Shown one piece after another: positions 12,959-25,600 of a DNA stretch of 64,000 nt. The translations under genes were made by a program, and so were the position numbers. Source of the DNA: Paragorgia papillata (taxonomy: Eukaryota; Cnidaria; Anthozoa; Scleralcyonacea; Coralliidae); the NCBI GenBank assembly GCA_035771165.1, contig JAWNZC010000002.1:1919501-1983500 (forward strand), in the 5' to 3' direction. Within the stretch, counting starts at the first letter, position 1, and the number at the start of each line of letters is the position of its first letter. The notes below the pieces were generated by a model, which had not been told where the DNA came from, did not search any database, and saw nothing but the letters and a program-made list of their open reading frames with translations.

Positions 12959-13029
12959 ATTCTTCAATGTCGGAGGTTTGCTTTGTTCTTTCTTTGCTTT
13001 ATCGATGGAGTGTGCTGTGTTCTTTGCAC
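12959..13029 (-). CDS. Orphan candidate exon
   Basis: Acceptor GTCTGAGCAG and donor GTAAGT flank 71 bp. In one frame this reads GAKNTAHSIDKAKKEQSK followed by PPTLKNISK, a hydrophilic lysine-rich peptide. I found no convincing partner exons. It may belong to an unrecognised gene or transcript in the 9-22 kb gap, or be chance. Confidence 0.25.
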
Positions 13030-13368
13030 CTGCTCAGACTGCTAGAGACAAATAAGAAACGATTAACAAGATTTAAAGTATTGGCAACGAAAAAGAGGAG
13101 GGATTGATTACAATGCATAGCGGTCTAATATAACTACTCAGAATGCTTAACCAATCAGAAACGAGACTACAGATATTAGCAAATAAGAAAGCTATATATA
13201 AATGTATATGTATATGTAATATATATATATAAACTGACTAGAATGGAGAAGAAAAAGAAAGAGAGAAGATCAACATGGTATAAGTACCAGGGAAAAATTA
13301 TGAATGAAAATGAAATAAAAGTTCTTCAGCAAGTCCGACCTATTTGGATAAATTTAATTTCAAGAGGT

Positions 13369-13470
13369 TTAACTCTTTCCTGTCCGAATCGGTCTTTAGT
13401 ATTTCATCCTGGCTAACGCCAGACGATTTTATTCACCTCTGGGGAAGCCCTCGGACAGGAATGAGTTAAG
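13369..13470. repeat. Core-conserved foldback repeat, copy a
   Basis: The arms TTAACTCTTTCCTGTCCGA and TCGGACAGGAATGAGTTAA enclose the family core TAACGCCAGACGATTTTA. Copies share the core, but each has its own matched arms (see findings). Confidence 0.85.
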
Positions 13471-13880
13471 CGATCAAAAATACACAAGCTTTAAAATCAA
13501 GTCAAACAAAGTCACAGACGTTAAGAAATAATTCTCAGAAGAGCAGAATATAATTATATTATTAAAATATCTGAGGGAACTTTGAATTTTGTAGTTCTAC
13601 ACAAGCAAGCGATTCTTGTGATACGTTTCTCCTAAATTCTTTGAATATTTGCACGGTGACAAAATGTAATACAAGCAAGAATTTGTGCTATTACGTTTTT
13701 TATTTATTGCTAACGTTGACTCAGACCTTCAGGACTTCATTAGAGCAAATGCCATATTGAAAGCGCAGCATTAAATATTCAACGAATTATAGTATTATAC
13801 GAAGATTATAACGAGAGCGGAGACAACAGCCTGGGTACGAGCTTCCAGAAGCAATAAGCAGCGGCATAAAACCAAGCAAT

Positions 13881-14045
13881 AGGTCGTTTTCACTCACGTG
13901 ATCGGTGGCCCCATTGGGGGTGGTGAAACAATACGAATTGTTTGAATAAGAATAGAGCTAAATTCCCATAGGATAAAGATTGTGCACCAATATGACCGCC
14001 ATTTCATTGTTTCTGTGCACCAATATTGTCCCCGTGATGTCAGAT
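13881..14045. repeat. Dispersed repeat, partner of 42725-42872
   Basis: It contains GGTGAAACAATACGAATTGT, CCCATAGGATAAAGATTGTG and an inverted CACCAATAT...ATTGTTTCTGTGCACCAATAT segment. The same sequence occurs in reverse orientation at 42725-42872, inside SLC12A9. Confidence 0.8.
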
Positions 14046-14080
14046 GAAAACCAAGCAATAGATATGATTATATCACGTAT

Positions 14081-14246
14081 CAAGGCTAGTTTCCACTCAG
14101 GAAAATCTTCCTCAGGACTGGAACGGACAGGAAAGTTTTCTTTGTCTTGTGAGCGCTCGGTCGGAACTAATGACGTTAACACAAAAGAAACTTTCCTGTC
14201 CGTTCCTATCCTGCGGACAATTTTCCTGAGTGGAAACCAGCCTTAA
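14081..14246. mobile_element. MITE with AAGGCTAGTTTCCACTCAGG ends
   Basis: Near-perfect inverted repeats of about 60 bp form each arm, including GGAACGGACAGGAAAGTTT and its complement. The outer ends AAGGCTAGTTTCCACT and AGTGGAAACCAGCCTT resemble those of 17826-18002 and 38357-38616. Confidence 0.9.
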
Positions 14247-15890
14247 GACTAAATATATAGTCATAAAAACGTATTGAAATATGAAAATATGAAATAATAT
14301 ATATGTCATTTACATAAAGTGTCAAAGTTCGTTTTTCTTGCTTTCTGATTGGACAAACAGTTGCGTGGTGTGGCGATCTCAGTAGAAATTGTCATCAGTT
14401 TCAGGTAACCTATGCAGCCGACAACATATATTAGTTTTATTTCGCCCTAGGAAAAAAACATTAAAATCGTATATTTGATAGGTTTGCTCAACATTTCGTG
14501 TTGTAATTTAATTAAAATTTTAAAGCTCGTTCAGAAAAAAAAATCTTTTGACGCCCTGTCGGCATCGCCTACGGTGAAAACGGCTGTTTCGAGGGGTTAT
14601 TAAACACGTAACAGTTTCCCGATAATGGCATGATATATAATTATAACATTATGAACCATGGAAACATAAAAAATAGAATACAGAATCATATAAACTTTAT
14701 AAAGTATAGAAACATATTGCTGATGGAGTTGAACGCCTGAACCAGCGGGCCAGCAAAATGAAAATAAATGTATTGATGTATATCGACAAGTCTTTCTAAC
14801 CATAAAACATAGCATGCAGTTGACGTCACATCAGATAAAACACAAACGCTGCGTTCAAACAAGAGAGATTTTTAAACGTTCTATGTTTTTAACAAGATGA
14901 ATAATGATCGTATAGGCCACGGTACGGGAACTGGTTTTATTTAATAGCGTTGTGTTTAGACGATTGATAATATTAAACCAACATTGCAACAGCTAACATA
15001 TTTGATGTAGAGCGACAAGAAACAAGTTAATAGGCAGATACTAATGAATTTACATAACTTAATATACTTTAATAACGTTGTGTTATCATACAATAACATC
15101 TGGATCTAATATTGTATTGAAACTGTCAGACGGAAGCGCTCACTCGTGCAATATATATACTTCAGGACCTTCAGTACTACACACGTTGCTCTAATATAAT
15201 TATCTGAACGTTTTAAACAATATTGTATTCTGAATTGCTTTAAGAGATTGAAGTATTTAATAACGGCACAAGACAAAACTCTAATCCAAGCGTTCATGCA
15301 AAGAGAATATATAATTGTTTATTTTATTTGCCTAGGATTTAAAATGTTATACAACCGCTAAGTAATATTCTTAAGGGATAATACAAGATATCGTTATTCG
15401 TTTTTTTATAGTGTTTTTTCACAACGATATATGGACTGGTATATTATCAACTGGTACATAGACGGCATATATTAATGTAATAATGCAACTTTTCTCTGTT
15501 TTTGTAAAGAATGCACGGACAAACACACTATATATAAGAAACCGCTTATAAATATAGTGATTTAATATAGCAAGCTTGCAGTTTAACAGCTTTGTTTGAA
15601 AGCTAATAGAGGTTCGCTTGTATTATAATAATTATATATATATAGGATGATCTTCGATATAATATATAAAGTATTAAAATTCGTGTTGATTTGAATCTAG
15701 CTAGAATAATGTTGATGTAGATAAACTAGATATTATAATCAACTTTCTTCGCAGCACAAGGCCCAGAGCTATATGCCTGCATGATAGATAGATAGATAGA
15801 TATATAGATGTATACAGTGATGTTAAGTTAAAGAGATCGAATGCAAAGTCATGACACTTAAGAATGGCGGATGAACTTTTAAAGTTTACG

Positions 15891-15980
15891 TTTAACTCTT
15901 TCCTGCCCGAATCGGTCTTTATTATTTTATTCTGGCTAACGTTCACCTCTGGGGAAGCCGTCGGACAGGAATGAGTTAAG
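15891..15980. repeat. Core-conserved foldback repeat, copy b
   Basis: Close relative of copy a, with arms TTAACTCTTTCCTGCCCGA and TCGGACAGGAATGAGTTAA. Part of the core is deleted. Confidence 0.8.
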
Positions 15981-17825
15981 CGACCACAACAGAAGATATA
16001 TACATGTGAATAAACATGCAGTATCTTGACGAGCTAGCATTTCTACACAAGGTGTCTGGTGCGAATAGTGCGTTCAGCTGTTTAGTCCTCTCCTCTTAAT
16101 ACGAGCCCCGCAGTGAGTGATATATACAAAGAAAAAAGCGAATCAGTGTTGGAATCAAGCTTCAAGGACTGAAAAACAGTTTTCTAGTACTCCAGCTGTT
16201 ATTTGAAATTTAGGTCTCACGTCTTGCCATTAATATTTCTTTTCAAAGAGTTGTTAACAAAACACTCTAGTTATCATTGTAAACTTGGTTATAGAAAACA
16301 ATAGCCAACTCCTTTTTTTCATGCCTGGTAAACTTTCCATCTTGTCGTTTCAAGCAAGGGATGAGAGTTCAATGACCTGGGGTTCAGTATAGCAGTTGGC
16401 GGTAAACGAAATGTTCATCTGTAGATTGCTATTTATATTTTATAATTTATAAAGCTTCTATAATTTTCCAGCATATTCAAGCAAGCTAATTGCATTATGA
16501 AGAAGTAATATGTCTCGCCAATATGCAATCATGATTTTTAAACCGTGTCTAAATGAGCGCCAAATTACCCCCACTAACCAACACATGATGTCTGCATTGA
16601 ATTGAATATTGAAAGAAGAAAAATGACACATCAACTTCGTTGTAAATAATATCACGTTGATTTCTTTGTGTATAGACTTTGGAAAGATTTCTTCCTTTCC
16701 TTTATTTAATGAACTAAAATCAACAGTAAAGCATACAATAAAATGCAGTGTTGGATTCTGGTCATGCCTCTATATGATGCTGTATTAATCTGATATATAA
16801 TTATATACTCTACTTACGTTAAACGACAGAGCGAAGAATATCGCATTAAAATTGTACTTCAATGCCGATTAGGATGTTATAGAAAGAGCTTCTGTTTAAA
16901 CATTTCCAACCGTTTGGATAATCAAGCAAAGAGCAGGTTTTATCATCGAATTCAAACATGTCTGACCACTAAGTACCTCATTGTGTTTTACGAGTATTAG
17001 CATGTCAAAGATGCAGGTTGGTTCAGTAAAATGATTGGTTTGACTTCTCATTATTTGCATAAACCTGCATGACACACACTCACACACAAATGACAATATT
17101 CAGTTGTATAACAACAGATGGTCGCCAGGTTAGAAAACAAAACAAACTTTTGCCTCCAACTGCTTTCTTTTCAAATATCTTTGTTAGCTGCTGCTATAAT
17201 TATTAAAATCCAAATCAATCAGATTCACAGAGATATACGGGCCTTATAGTTTTAGGGCTCTAGGCCGTCTGGGGATTACTACAAGTTTCTTAACACATTG
17301 TTCTGTTGACTGTTTTTAATTCTCCATGCATGGACAGTACAAATAATGAAATAGCTCTCTGTTTAGTTCGAGTCAATAGCTCTCTGGTATACAGACCCCC
17401 GCAGGTATAGGGAGGCCAAGGGCGGGAAACAGTAACTGGTATACGAACAGCTGTAGGTATTCTTTAAATTGTGTCTTTTTAAACGTTAGTGTGCTATTTT
17501 AGTTAAATGACTAAACTACATGCATTTATTTTATTTGAACTTTTATTTGTTGTTAATTTATTATTGAGTCGGTTTTCTTTGTTCTTTCGAGGGCTTTATA
17601 TCGAATAAAGCCCTTGAATAATAATTAGAAACGAAATGAAGAAAAAAACAAGGAGAATCTTTGTCCAAGGTGGAAAGAAAAAGACAAAACTTTGTTGGAA
17701 AACCTCCTTAATAATAAATTAAGTCAGATAAATCCCTCGAACGTCGGGATGTATGCGATATAAAGCCCTCCGTCCCAGGGTCTTTATATAGCATACATCC
17801 CTCGTTCTTGGGATTTATCTATTAC
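15981..17825. other. Stretch without a recognised gene
   Basis: AT-rich sequence with only short unsupported ORFs. An inverted pair around 17590-17790 (TATCGAATAAAGCCC, GGATTTATCT) suggests one more degenerate foldback element. Confidence 0.4.
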
Positions 17826-18002
17826 TTAAGCCTGGTTTCCATATAGCCGTAAGAGCCGGCGGCATGGTTGCGGCAAGGGGCGATGGTCCAATCATAGACA
17901 GTGTTGAATTAGCCAGCAATAAAAAGCTGTATGCGATTGGACCATTGCCCCTTGCCGCAGCCATGCCGCCGGCTCTTACGGCTATATGGAAACCAGGCTT
18001 AA
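17826..18002. mobile_element. MITE with TTAAGCCTGGTTTCCATATA ends
   Basis: Arms of about 75 bp are almost perfectly complementary, including GCCGGCGGCATGG and GGGGCGATGGTCCAATC and their complements. The loop is about 30 bp. The TTAA-containing ends fit a TA or TTA target. The ORF across it is a by-product of the palindrome. Confidence 0.92.
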
Positions 18003-18850
18003 AATTGAGGTTTGTACATCACCAAAATGGTAATGAGGATGACGTCTATGTAGGCATAATTTGCATACGCAGTGTTCTGTTACAACAGAAATATTACCCA
18101 ATTCACATGTTAATGATACTTGAATAGTATATTCTGTATTTTATCATTTTTTTTCATTAAAATCTTCAAGCGGTTTATCATAAGAAAAGAAAAAAAACAC
18201 ACACACAAATGCCTACATTGACGTCATCCTCATTACTATCTACTACCTACGAAACCAAAATAAGACCGATTCTCGAGTATGCATCTCCTGTGTGGGCTGG
18301 ACTCCCCAGTTACCTTCAAAATGAAATCGAGCGAGTGCAATCTAGGAGCTTACGAATTCTTGGGTTAGAGAAAGATTATTTGGCACCGTTGGCCGATAGA
18401 AGGGAGGAAGCTACTTGTCGCGAAGTATTAAGGTTTCGAAATTATCCATATCATCCCTGCCATAATCTCTTACCAGAATTAATTAACCACCAATACAATC
18501 TTAGAGACATTAACCGGACACGAAACGTATCTTTCTTTTCGGGAACTGAGAGGCATAAATTATCTTTTTCAGCGAGAGTTAGTAAATATTTTTAATACCT
18601 TAATGTTTTAACATTTTATTCCGCACTTTTAATCTTTTCTATACTGTATTCAACCCTTTTAACTCATACTTTTTCAAGCATTTATTGTAAATTAAATAAA
18701 TAAATAAATAAAATAAATTATTATTAACATTTTGGAAATACAAACCTCAATATAACAACAAATAGAAGTTCAAGTCAGAAAATATTTTGGCATTCAACTA
18801 TTCACGTTACATAGAATCCATATCAGTAATATCTTATTTGAGTTTATACT
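18003..18850. mobile_element. TTGAGGTTTGTA-ended element interrupted by a LINE
   Basis: Left terminus 18005-18060 contains AAAATGGTAATGAGGATGAC and GTCTATGTAGGCATAAT. The complementary right terminus is split: ATGCCTACATTGACGTCATC at about 18209-18228, then CATTTTGGAAATACAAACCT at about 18728. The intervening 0.5 kb is the LINE fragment. A related copy lies at 21645-21975. Confidence 0.8.
18237..18725 (+). pseudogene. 5'-truncated non-LTR retrotransposon (reverse transcriptase C-terminus)
   Basis: The frame 18239-18595 encodes YETKIRPILEYASPVWAGLP and later RVQSRSLRILGLEKD, the conserved region just after the reverse-transcriptase domain in jockey/CR1/L2-like LINEs. It ends in FSARVSKYF and a stop. 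A short 3' UTR and an A-rich tail with repeated AAAT units (18690-18720) follow, as expected for LINE 3' ends. Only about 120 codons remain of an ORF2 normally near 1000, so this is a dead-on-arrival insertion. It lies inside the foldback element described for 18003-18850. Confidence 0.87.
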
Positions 18851-19112
18851 TTAAGACGTAAACTTACTGTATATAAAAGATACGCAATTCTCGTCTTATC
18901 TACATACGGTTGCGCCTCAGATAAAAACAAGACCTTCATTGTGCCTTTTATATACTGGACGCCGTCTAATGTAACCCGTGACTTATTTTCGCCCGTATAT
19001 AAATGGCCCTAGTACTGTAATTGGCTATATACCAGCTGTGAGAACCATGCTGTTTAACTATATTAAAGACTCCAATCGTATGAAATAAATTTAAAAAATC
19101 TCGACACTGTAA

Positions 19113-19224
19113 GCCTTTAACAGGCAAGTTTCTGAAAGATCCCAGTTGAGGAGTAAAATCGTCTGGCGTTAGCCAGAGTAAAATATATAGAGACAAAATG
19201 CCTGATTGCCTGTTAAAGGGTTAA
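19113..19224. repeat. Core-conserved foldback repeat, copy c
   Basis: Arms CCTTTAACAGGCAA and TTGCCTGTTAAAGGG enclose the core GAGTAAAATCGTCTGGCGTT, in opposite orientation to copy a. Confidence 0.83.
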
Positions 19225-19847
19225 ATGAGATAGTTTAAGATCGACACAAAGGGGTTTCTCTTTCCGAATCATATCTGACTAATATAAGATTTGACATTTA
19301 AAAAATAAAATTTTAATTTTTCGTAAGTCTAAAAGAAAAAGCTTCAAATATTTATACATGAAGATAATCTTGTATAAATATTTGACTAATACATACTTGT
19401 TTCGCACGATAGCAGTCATATCATTGCCATGATTAGATTTCCAAGTAATCTGTATCATTTGCTTAAAAAAAAAAGAAAAAAAAGTATTTTAAACATACAT
19501 ATATACAGTTAGTTAACATGCAGCTTCTTTAAAACTGCTGGAACAACAACGCAAAATGAAGATCTTACCCGATTGTTTAAACCGGAAAGTCTTTTAACTT
19601 TCTTTGCGAATAGCAGCTGAGTCAAGCTACAAAGAAAAAAAATAGACCGGCCAAAGCTAAAAACGTTTAAAACTATATACACACAGACAAAATATTAGAC
19701 ATGCTCTCTTGAATCAACTGTTTTATATAGGAAACTATTTACCGGAAATGACGCAGGTCTTTAGCAGAGTCAGTGCTATGTAGTTATCAGTGCTTATCAC
19801 GTATATACTGACGAGTGGTTTGATTTCAATCTCTCAAAGTAATGAAA

Positions 19848-20370
19848 GAAAAACCTATTTCATTATGGGCGAGCCATGAGATAAGACATCAAATTTCACT
19901 CAAGATTTTATGAAAAAATAAAACCAAAAAAACCCCCGCATTTCTAGACATAAAATGCTATAGTTAATTGCATAATCGACATTGTAAATAATATTTTAGC
20001 AGAATTTCAAATGATTGTGGGATAGTGAACTCTTTTTGTTTTAATTTTTTACTGTCCCATATTGCTAGTCAGAGAAACGAAACATACTTTATAATTTTAT
20101 AACTTCACACTCGCAAAGTTTAATAAAAGAAATACGTATTTCATCGTTGTTGAATCATGGAAAAATCACAAGCATCGAAATTTAATAAAAAAAAAGTAAT
20201 TCATGCATTGTGGGGGAGTCTGAGATACGATGTTAAATTTCACTCGCGAAGTTTAAACGAAAGAAAACGTATTTTATTGTGGGCGAGTTAAAAGATAAGC
20301 TTCGCTTTGGAAATTTAATAATGAAAAAAAAATCTATTTCATTGTGGGCGGCTCATGAGATAAGATATGC
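19848..20370. repeat. Degenerate tandem repeat, about 65-75 bp unit
   Basis: Five or so diverged copies share ATTTCATTGTGGGCGAG, GAGATAAGAT and AAATTTCACTCGCGAAGTTT. The unit boundaries are blurred. Confidence 0.6.
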
Positions 20371-20382
20371 TTGGTCAGCTTG

Positions 20383-20712
20383 ATACCCTGGTTGCTATGC
20401 GTGTTTTCATTGGTTGTTGGCCATGGTCTATTAGAGGACAGACACATGGATCACGTCAGATCACGTCAGCTGACTTGCTTTTTTTCCTTCTTCATGCCCC
20501 AAAATCCGGCAAGAGTTTCGATTAAAACCTTTTAAATTTTTGTATTGTATAAAACAAATAGATTCCATTTTGCCATTGTCTGTTCAGTTATCGATACACA
20601 GAAGACGTCACAACGTGGTAAGAACATCTCGACTGCGTCTCATGGGCCACTTTTTTTGTTCTTACTATGTTGTGACGTCATCTGGGCATCTATAACTGAA
20701 CAGCGTCAAAAC
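20383..20712 (+). mobile_element. Foldback element, GACGTCACAACGTGG family, copy 2
   Basis: Begins ATACCCTGGTTGCTATGCGT and runs through CCCCAAAATCCGGCAAGAG to the inverted repeat carrying GACGTCACAACGTGGTAAGA. It has the same architecture as 27862-28180 and the reverse of 1672-1997. Confidence 0.87.
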
Positions 20713-20926
20713 CAACGCAAATATGGGGTATATAACCCCGGGTACGTATCTCCCACCACACACCCCGTCAATTTCTGATTATTCACTTAATTTTATAAGC
20801 TATATATATAATTTATATAAGCTTAATTTTTTTATAGTTATTAAAATGTTGCCGGTATATAAAATACAAAATAAAAAGCTTAAGATTATTAAATTTTCAT
20901 TTACTAAGCAACCAACAGCTGAAACC

Positions 20927-21518
20927 CAACCTCGTTCCCAGGGCTTTCCTGAGAAAATGCGACAATGCAAAATTACCCAGAACATCAAGTTTAATCGAGT
21001 AAATTGTAATATACCCAATTATACTCTCGGCTTATACAGAACTCGTGGACAAGCTCTTGGCAACGGCTTCCGTGGCTCAGTGGTCAGAGCACTGCACTAG
21101 CATCGCAGGGTCGTGGGTTTGATTCCTAGCCGGAAGGCGTTGATGTTGCATTTTTCGCAACTGGTCCCAGTTTGGTCTTATAATGAATATATTCCACAGT
21201 CGAAATTTTCCTTCACCAAAATTACCTAGTATATCCCGTTTAATTGAGTGAATTGTAATGCAAGAGAACGCCCTAGCAAAGCTTGGAGATCTCCAATGTA
21301 TTGGGAAAATTTTCCTGCCAGGCCGTGCAAGTGAACTGTAAAAAGCAGTCAAAGTATTTTACTCTTACCGATTCTTTGGCCCTTCCAGCGTAGTGAACTC
21401 AACGAGAAATCTGCTAAATGTATCGATTTTTTAACATGCTCCCGCCAAAATCCATCCTTTACCAGGACATTCTCTCGCCTCGCCACATCTTCTTACGAAC
21501 GCCCTGGAAACGAGGTTG
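20927..21518. mobile_element. Element with CAACCTCGTTCCCAGGGC ends
   Basis: The left end CAACCTCGTTCCCAGGGC is mirrored by GCCCTGGAAACGAGGTTG on the right. The interior includes a tRNA-like block (21065-21137), so this is probably a SINE inside or next to a MITE. Confidence 0.65.
21065..21137 (+). repeat. tRNA-Ala(AGC)-like SINE head
   Basis: It reads GGCTTCCGTGGCTCAGTGGT, then an anticodon arm CTGCACTAGCATCGCAG with anticodon AGC, then GGGTTTGATTCCTAG and CGGAAGG. The acceptor stem pairs for six bases, but the anticodon stem has a mismatch and the T stem is weak. I read it as a tRNA-derived SINE head rather than a working tRNA. Confidence 0.5.
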
Positions 21519-21644
21519 ACTGAAGTCGTTTTACACAACAGCAATCATCACAAGCGTTTCTTCTTCTTGTTTTCTCCCTTGTTCTGTAAACTACACAAGC
21601 TCAAACAGTCTGCACATCGCCTAGAAACAACACTTTAAAATGCC

Positions 21645-21975
21645 TATAAACTCAAATAAGATATTACTGATATGGATTCTATGTAACGTGTATAGTTGAA
21701 CGCCAAAATATTTTCTGACTTGAACTTTTATTTGTTGTTATATTGAGGTTTGTATTTCCAAAATGTGTGTTTTTCTTTTCTTATGATAAACCGCTTGAAG
21801 ATTTTAATGAAAAAAATGATAAAATATAGAATTATACTATTCAAGTATGCCATTAACATGTGAATTGGGTAATATTTCTGCTGTAACGGAATACCTGCGT
21901 ATGCAAATTATGCCTACATAGACGCCATCTCGTTACCATTTTGGAAATACAAACCTCAATATAACAACAAATAAA
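21645..21975 (-). repeat. Second copy of the 18003-18850 element
   Basis: The reverse complement of 18728-18850 (GATTCTATGTAACGTG, ATTTTCTGACTTGAACTTTT) is followed by the TTGAGGTTTGTATTTCCAAA terminus, interior and complementary terminus. It has no LINE insertion, so it shows the pre-insertion state. Confidence 0.8.
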
Positions 21976-22625
21976 AGTTCAAATAAAAAAAAAATTTAAA
22001 AATTAAACTATACACATTAAATAGAATCCATATGCAGTAATATCATATTTGGCTTTAGAAGTACTTTAATCGAACTGTCAATACAACGACAATCAATATT
22101 ATCTGGTCAACAGCCAGACCACTGTACTGTAACACTTACCAACATAGCAATCCTACAGAAGTCCCTATATTACATGAGATTGCACTCATAATCTTTAGAT
22201 TGTCCAAAAATGAACTCTATTTTGTCATTCAAAAATTTCATCTTCAGACGTTTTCGCTGTTAAAGTTGGTAAATAGCTACCACAAGTAATGTAAAAACAC
22301 AGACAAGGTGTTGGGAAAAAACTTATGTTTACAGCACTTCGCTTCTATATTGGCATGTTGTTAGAAGCAAGAATTCCTTCCGTAATCGGGCCACATATAA
22401 CACTGTTTCTTTTCGAAACATTGTTCCTTTTTTCGACATCATTTTCAGAAATTAATCACCAACTTTTACAACAACAAAGTCCATAAAGATAAATTTTTAA
22501 ACGACATGATCTAAAATGTTTCTTCTTAGGGAAATTAAAAGACTATATACGAATATGTACAATTTCCACACAACATAAGGCACTTAACTATCTTTCCCAA
22601 GTCACTGAAGTTACAGTTGTCGTGA

Positions 22626-25600
22626 TCAATCGACAGAGTCTGTCGCACTACTGTCACTGCTGTGGCCACTGTTACTGCTGCTGCTGCTCTTGCTGCTGTC
22701 TTCATCATCACTGGAGCTCGATGAACTTGACGAACCTTCACTACTTGACTCACTTTTTCTTTCTTTTCCTTTGCGTTTCTCAGATTTCTCTTTTCTTTCA
22801 CTTCTTTTCTTTTCATGTTCAGTTTTGCTAATGAATACATAAAAATAAATGAATAAATAAATACAAGGAAAAACACAACGAACAGTTAAACCAACAAAAC
22901 GGATTGCGACACTAGGGACTTTAAGATGCTAGGACGACGACGGTGGTTAAAAAGCAAGATATATCTTACAATTTAAAGAAGTCACGGTTAACTGACTATT
23001 ATATTTGATATTTGAAACTAGTTTAATGACTTCCAGAACACCCCAGTATTGCTAAAATAATTGTAGTATCTGTATTGAAGTCAATCTCAAGCAACATTTC
23101 TCATCTTTTGGCCGTTGACGTCGTCCTGAAGACGTGAAAATGCTCTAAGTGGCGTTGTATAAAGAACGAGAGCGGTGTTGAGATTACTCTGGGACTAAAC
23201 ACTATTCATTCTCTTTGTTTTGAAAAAAAAAATCTTTTGTTTAAAGGACGTCGTCGTTGAGGTTGACGTCGTAAAGTCTCTACTATGAATATAAAACAAA
23301 GTCACAGTCTTCACATGAACCACTAGACGCATGCGTAATAGATTATTTACTAACCTTTCATCTCTTCTTGAACGTGATGACGTAACCTTTTTCCTTTCTG
23401 AGCTGCCATTGCTTCTCTTCTTTTCTGTTTCAATTCTCTTCTTAGATCCCAGGTCTTTACTCGACACTTGATCTTGTGATTTCGTGTTTTCTTGTCTTCT
23501 CTTCCCTCTTTCATTATCTTCGTTTCTTTCCTTTGCGTTCTTACCAACTGAATTTGGTTTTTCACGCCTCGTCTTCAACTTTCTTGAACGCTCAGGAGAG
23601 GAATCTTCAGACGAGCTCTCCTGGGAACTAGTATCTGAACTAGACGAGCTTTCATCCGAAGATGAGGACGAAGATGATGCTGACGAACTGGAACTAGATG
23701 ACTTTGGGTCTTCCTTTTTCTTTCGTTTTGATGAGTGTTTTTTTTCCTCTTTTTGACGTACGACACTTGCTTTTTGTTCATCAACAGAGTGCTCGTCTTG
23801 CGTTACTGTCGAAGAACGCTTCTTTTCCAGCGACGGTGATTGGTTGCGAGGTTGACGAGGACTGTCACGCCTCTTTGGACGAGATGGACTGGATCGACGC
23901 CTAGGCTGGTTATCAGAAGGAGAACGACTGCGGCGACGTCGCGGTGGTGATCTCGTAGGACTGGGACGGTGTCTCCTTGCCGGGCTTGGCGAATGAGAAG
24001 GACTGGGGCGACGTTTTCTCGGTGGACTTGGCGAACGAGAGGGACTGGGGCGACGTCTTCTCGGTGGACTTTGCGAACGAGAGGGACTGCGGCGACGTCG
24101 CAGTGGTGATCTAGGACTGGGTCGGCGTCTTTTTGGAGGACTTGCTGAACGAGAGGGACTGCGGCGACGTCGCGGTGGTGATCTAGGACTGGGTCGGCGT
24201 CTTTTTGTTGGACTTGCTGAACGAGAGGGACTGGGGCGTCGTCGCGGTGGTGATCCAGGAGGACTGGGGCGGCGTCTTTTTGGAGGACTTGCTGAACGAG
24301 GAGGACTGGGGCGTCGTCGCGGTGGTGATCCAGGAGGACTGGGGCGGCGTCTTTTTGGAGGACTTGCTGAACGAGGAGGACTGGGACGGCGTCTACCGGG
24401 CGAGGAATGGGGGGAACTAGGTCTTTGTAGGGCATTTTTAGGAGATTTAGAAGGAGATCTAGAACGGCGTGTTTCTTGTGGAATGGCAGGAGGACTGGAG
24501 CGAGTAAAAGAATGCTGACGCGTTTCTTCCGGTGAACTTTGGCGGTCAGGAGAATGAGAACTACTTTGCCTTGGAGATGAACTTGGAGATTTAGGGGGAC
24601 TGGAACGACCTTTTCTTCGAGGTGGACTGGAAGAGCGTGGAGGACTGGAACGACCTTTCCTTTGAGGTGGACTGGTAGAGCGTGGAGGACTAGAACGACC
24701 TTTCGTTTGAGGTGGACTGGAAGAGCGTGGAGGACTGGAACGACCTTTCCTTTGAGGTGGACTGGCAGAACGTGGGGGACTGGAACGACCTTTCCTTTGA
24801 GGAGGACTGGGAGAGCGTGGAGGACTGGAACGACCTTTCCTTTGAGGAGGACTGGGAGAGCGTGGGGGACTGGAACGACCTTTCCTTTGAGGTAGACTAG
24901 GAGAGCGTGGAGGACTGGAACGACCATTCCTTTGAGGTGGAGTGGCAGAGCGTGGGGAACTGGAACGACCTTTCCTTTGAGGAGGACTGGGAGAGCGTGG
25001 AGGACTGGAACGACCTTTCCTTTGAGGAGGACTGGGAGAGCGTGGAGGACTGGAACGACCTTTCCTTTGAGGAGGACTGGGAGAGCGTGGGGGACTGGAA
25101 CGACCTTTCCTTTGAGGTAGGCTAGGAGAGCGTGGAGGACTGGAACGACCTTTCCTTCGAGGTGGACTGGCAGAGCGTGGGGGACTGGAACGACCTTTCC
25201 TTTGAGGAGGACTGGGAGAGTGTGGAGGACTGGAACGACCTTTCCTTTGAGGTGGACTGGGAGAACGTGGGGGACTGGAAAGACCTTTCCGTTGAGGTGG
25301 GCTAGGAGAGCGTTGGGGACTGGAACGACCTTTCCTTCGAGGTGGACTGGCAGAGCGTGGAGGACTAGAACGACCTTTCCTTTGAGGTGGACTAGGCGAG
25401 CGTGGGGGACTGGAACGACCTGTCCTTTGAGGAGGACTGGGAGAGCGTGGGGGACTGGAATGACCTTTCCTTTGAGGAGGACTAGGAGAGCGTGGGGGAC
25501 TGGAACGACGATCTTTCCTTTGAGGACTAAGAGAGCGTGGAGGACTGGAACGACGATCTTTCCTTTGTGGAGGACTAGGAGAGCGTGGGGGACTGGAACG

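Noticed and set aside
17864..18127. 87-codon plus-strand ORF
   Set aside because: It reads through the palindromic MITE at 17826-18002 and has no conserved sequence.
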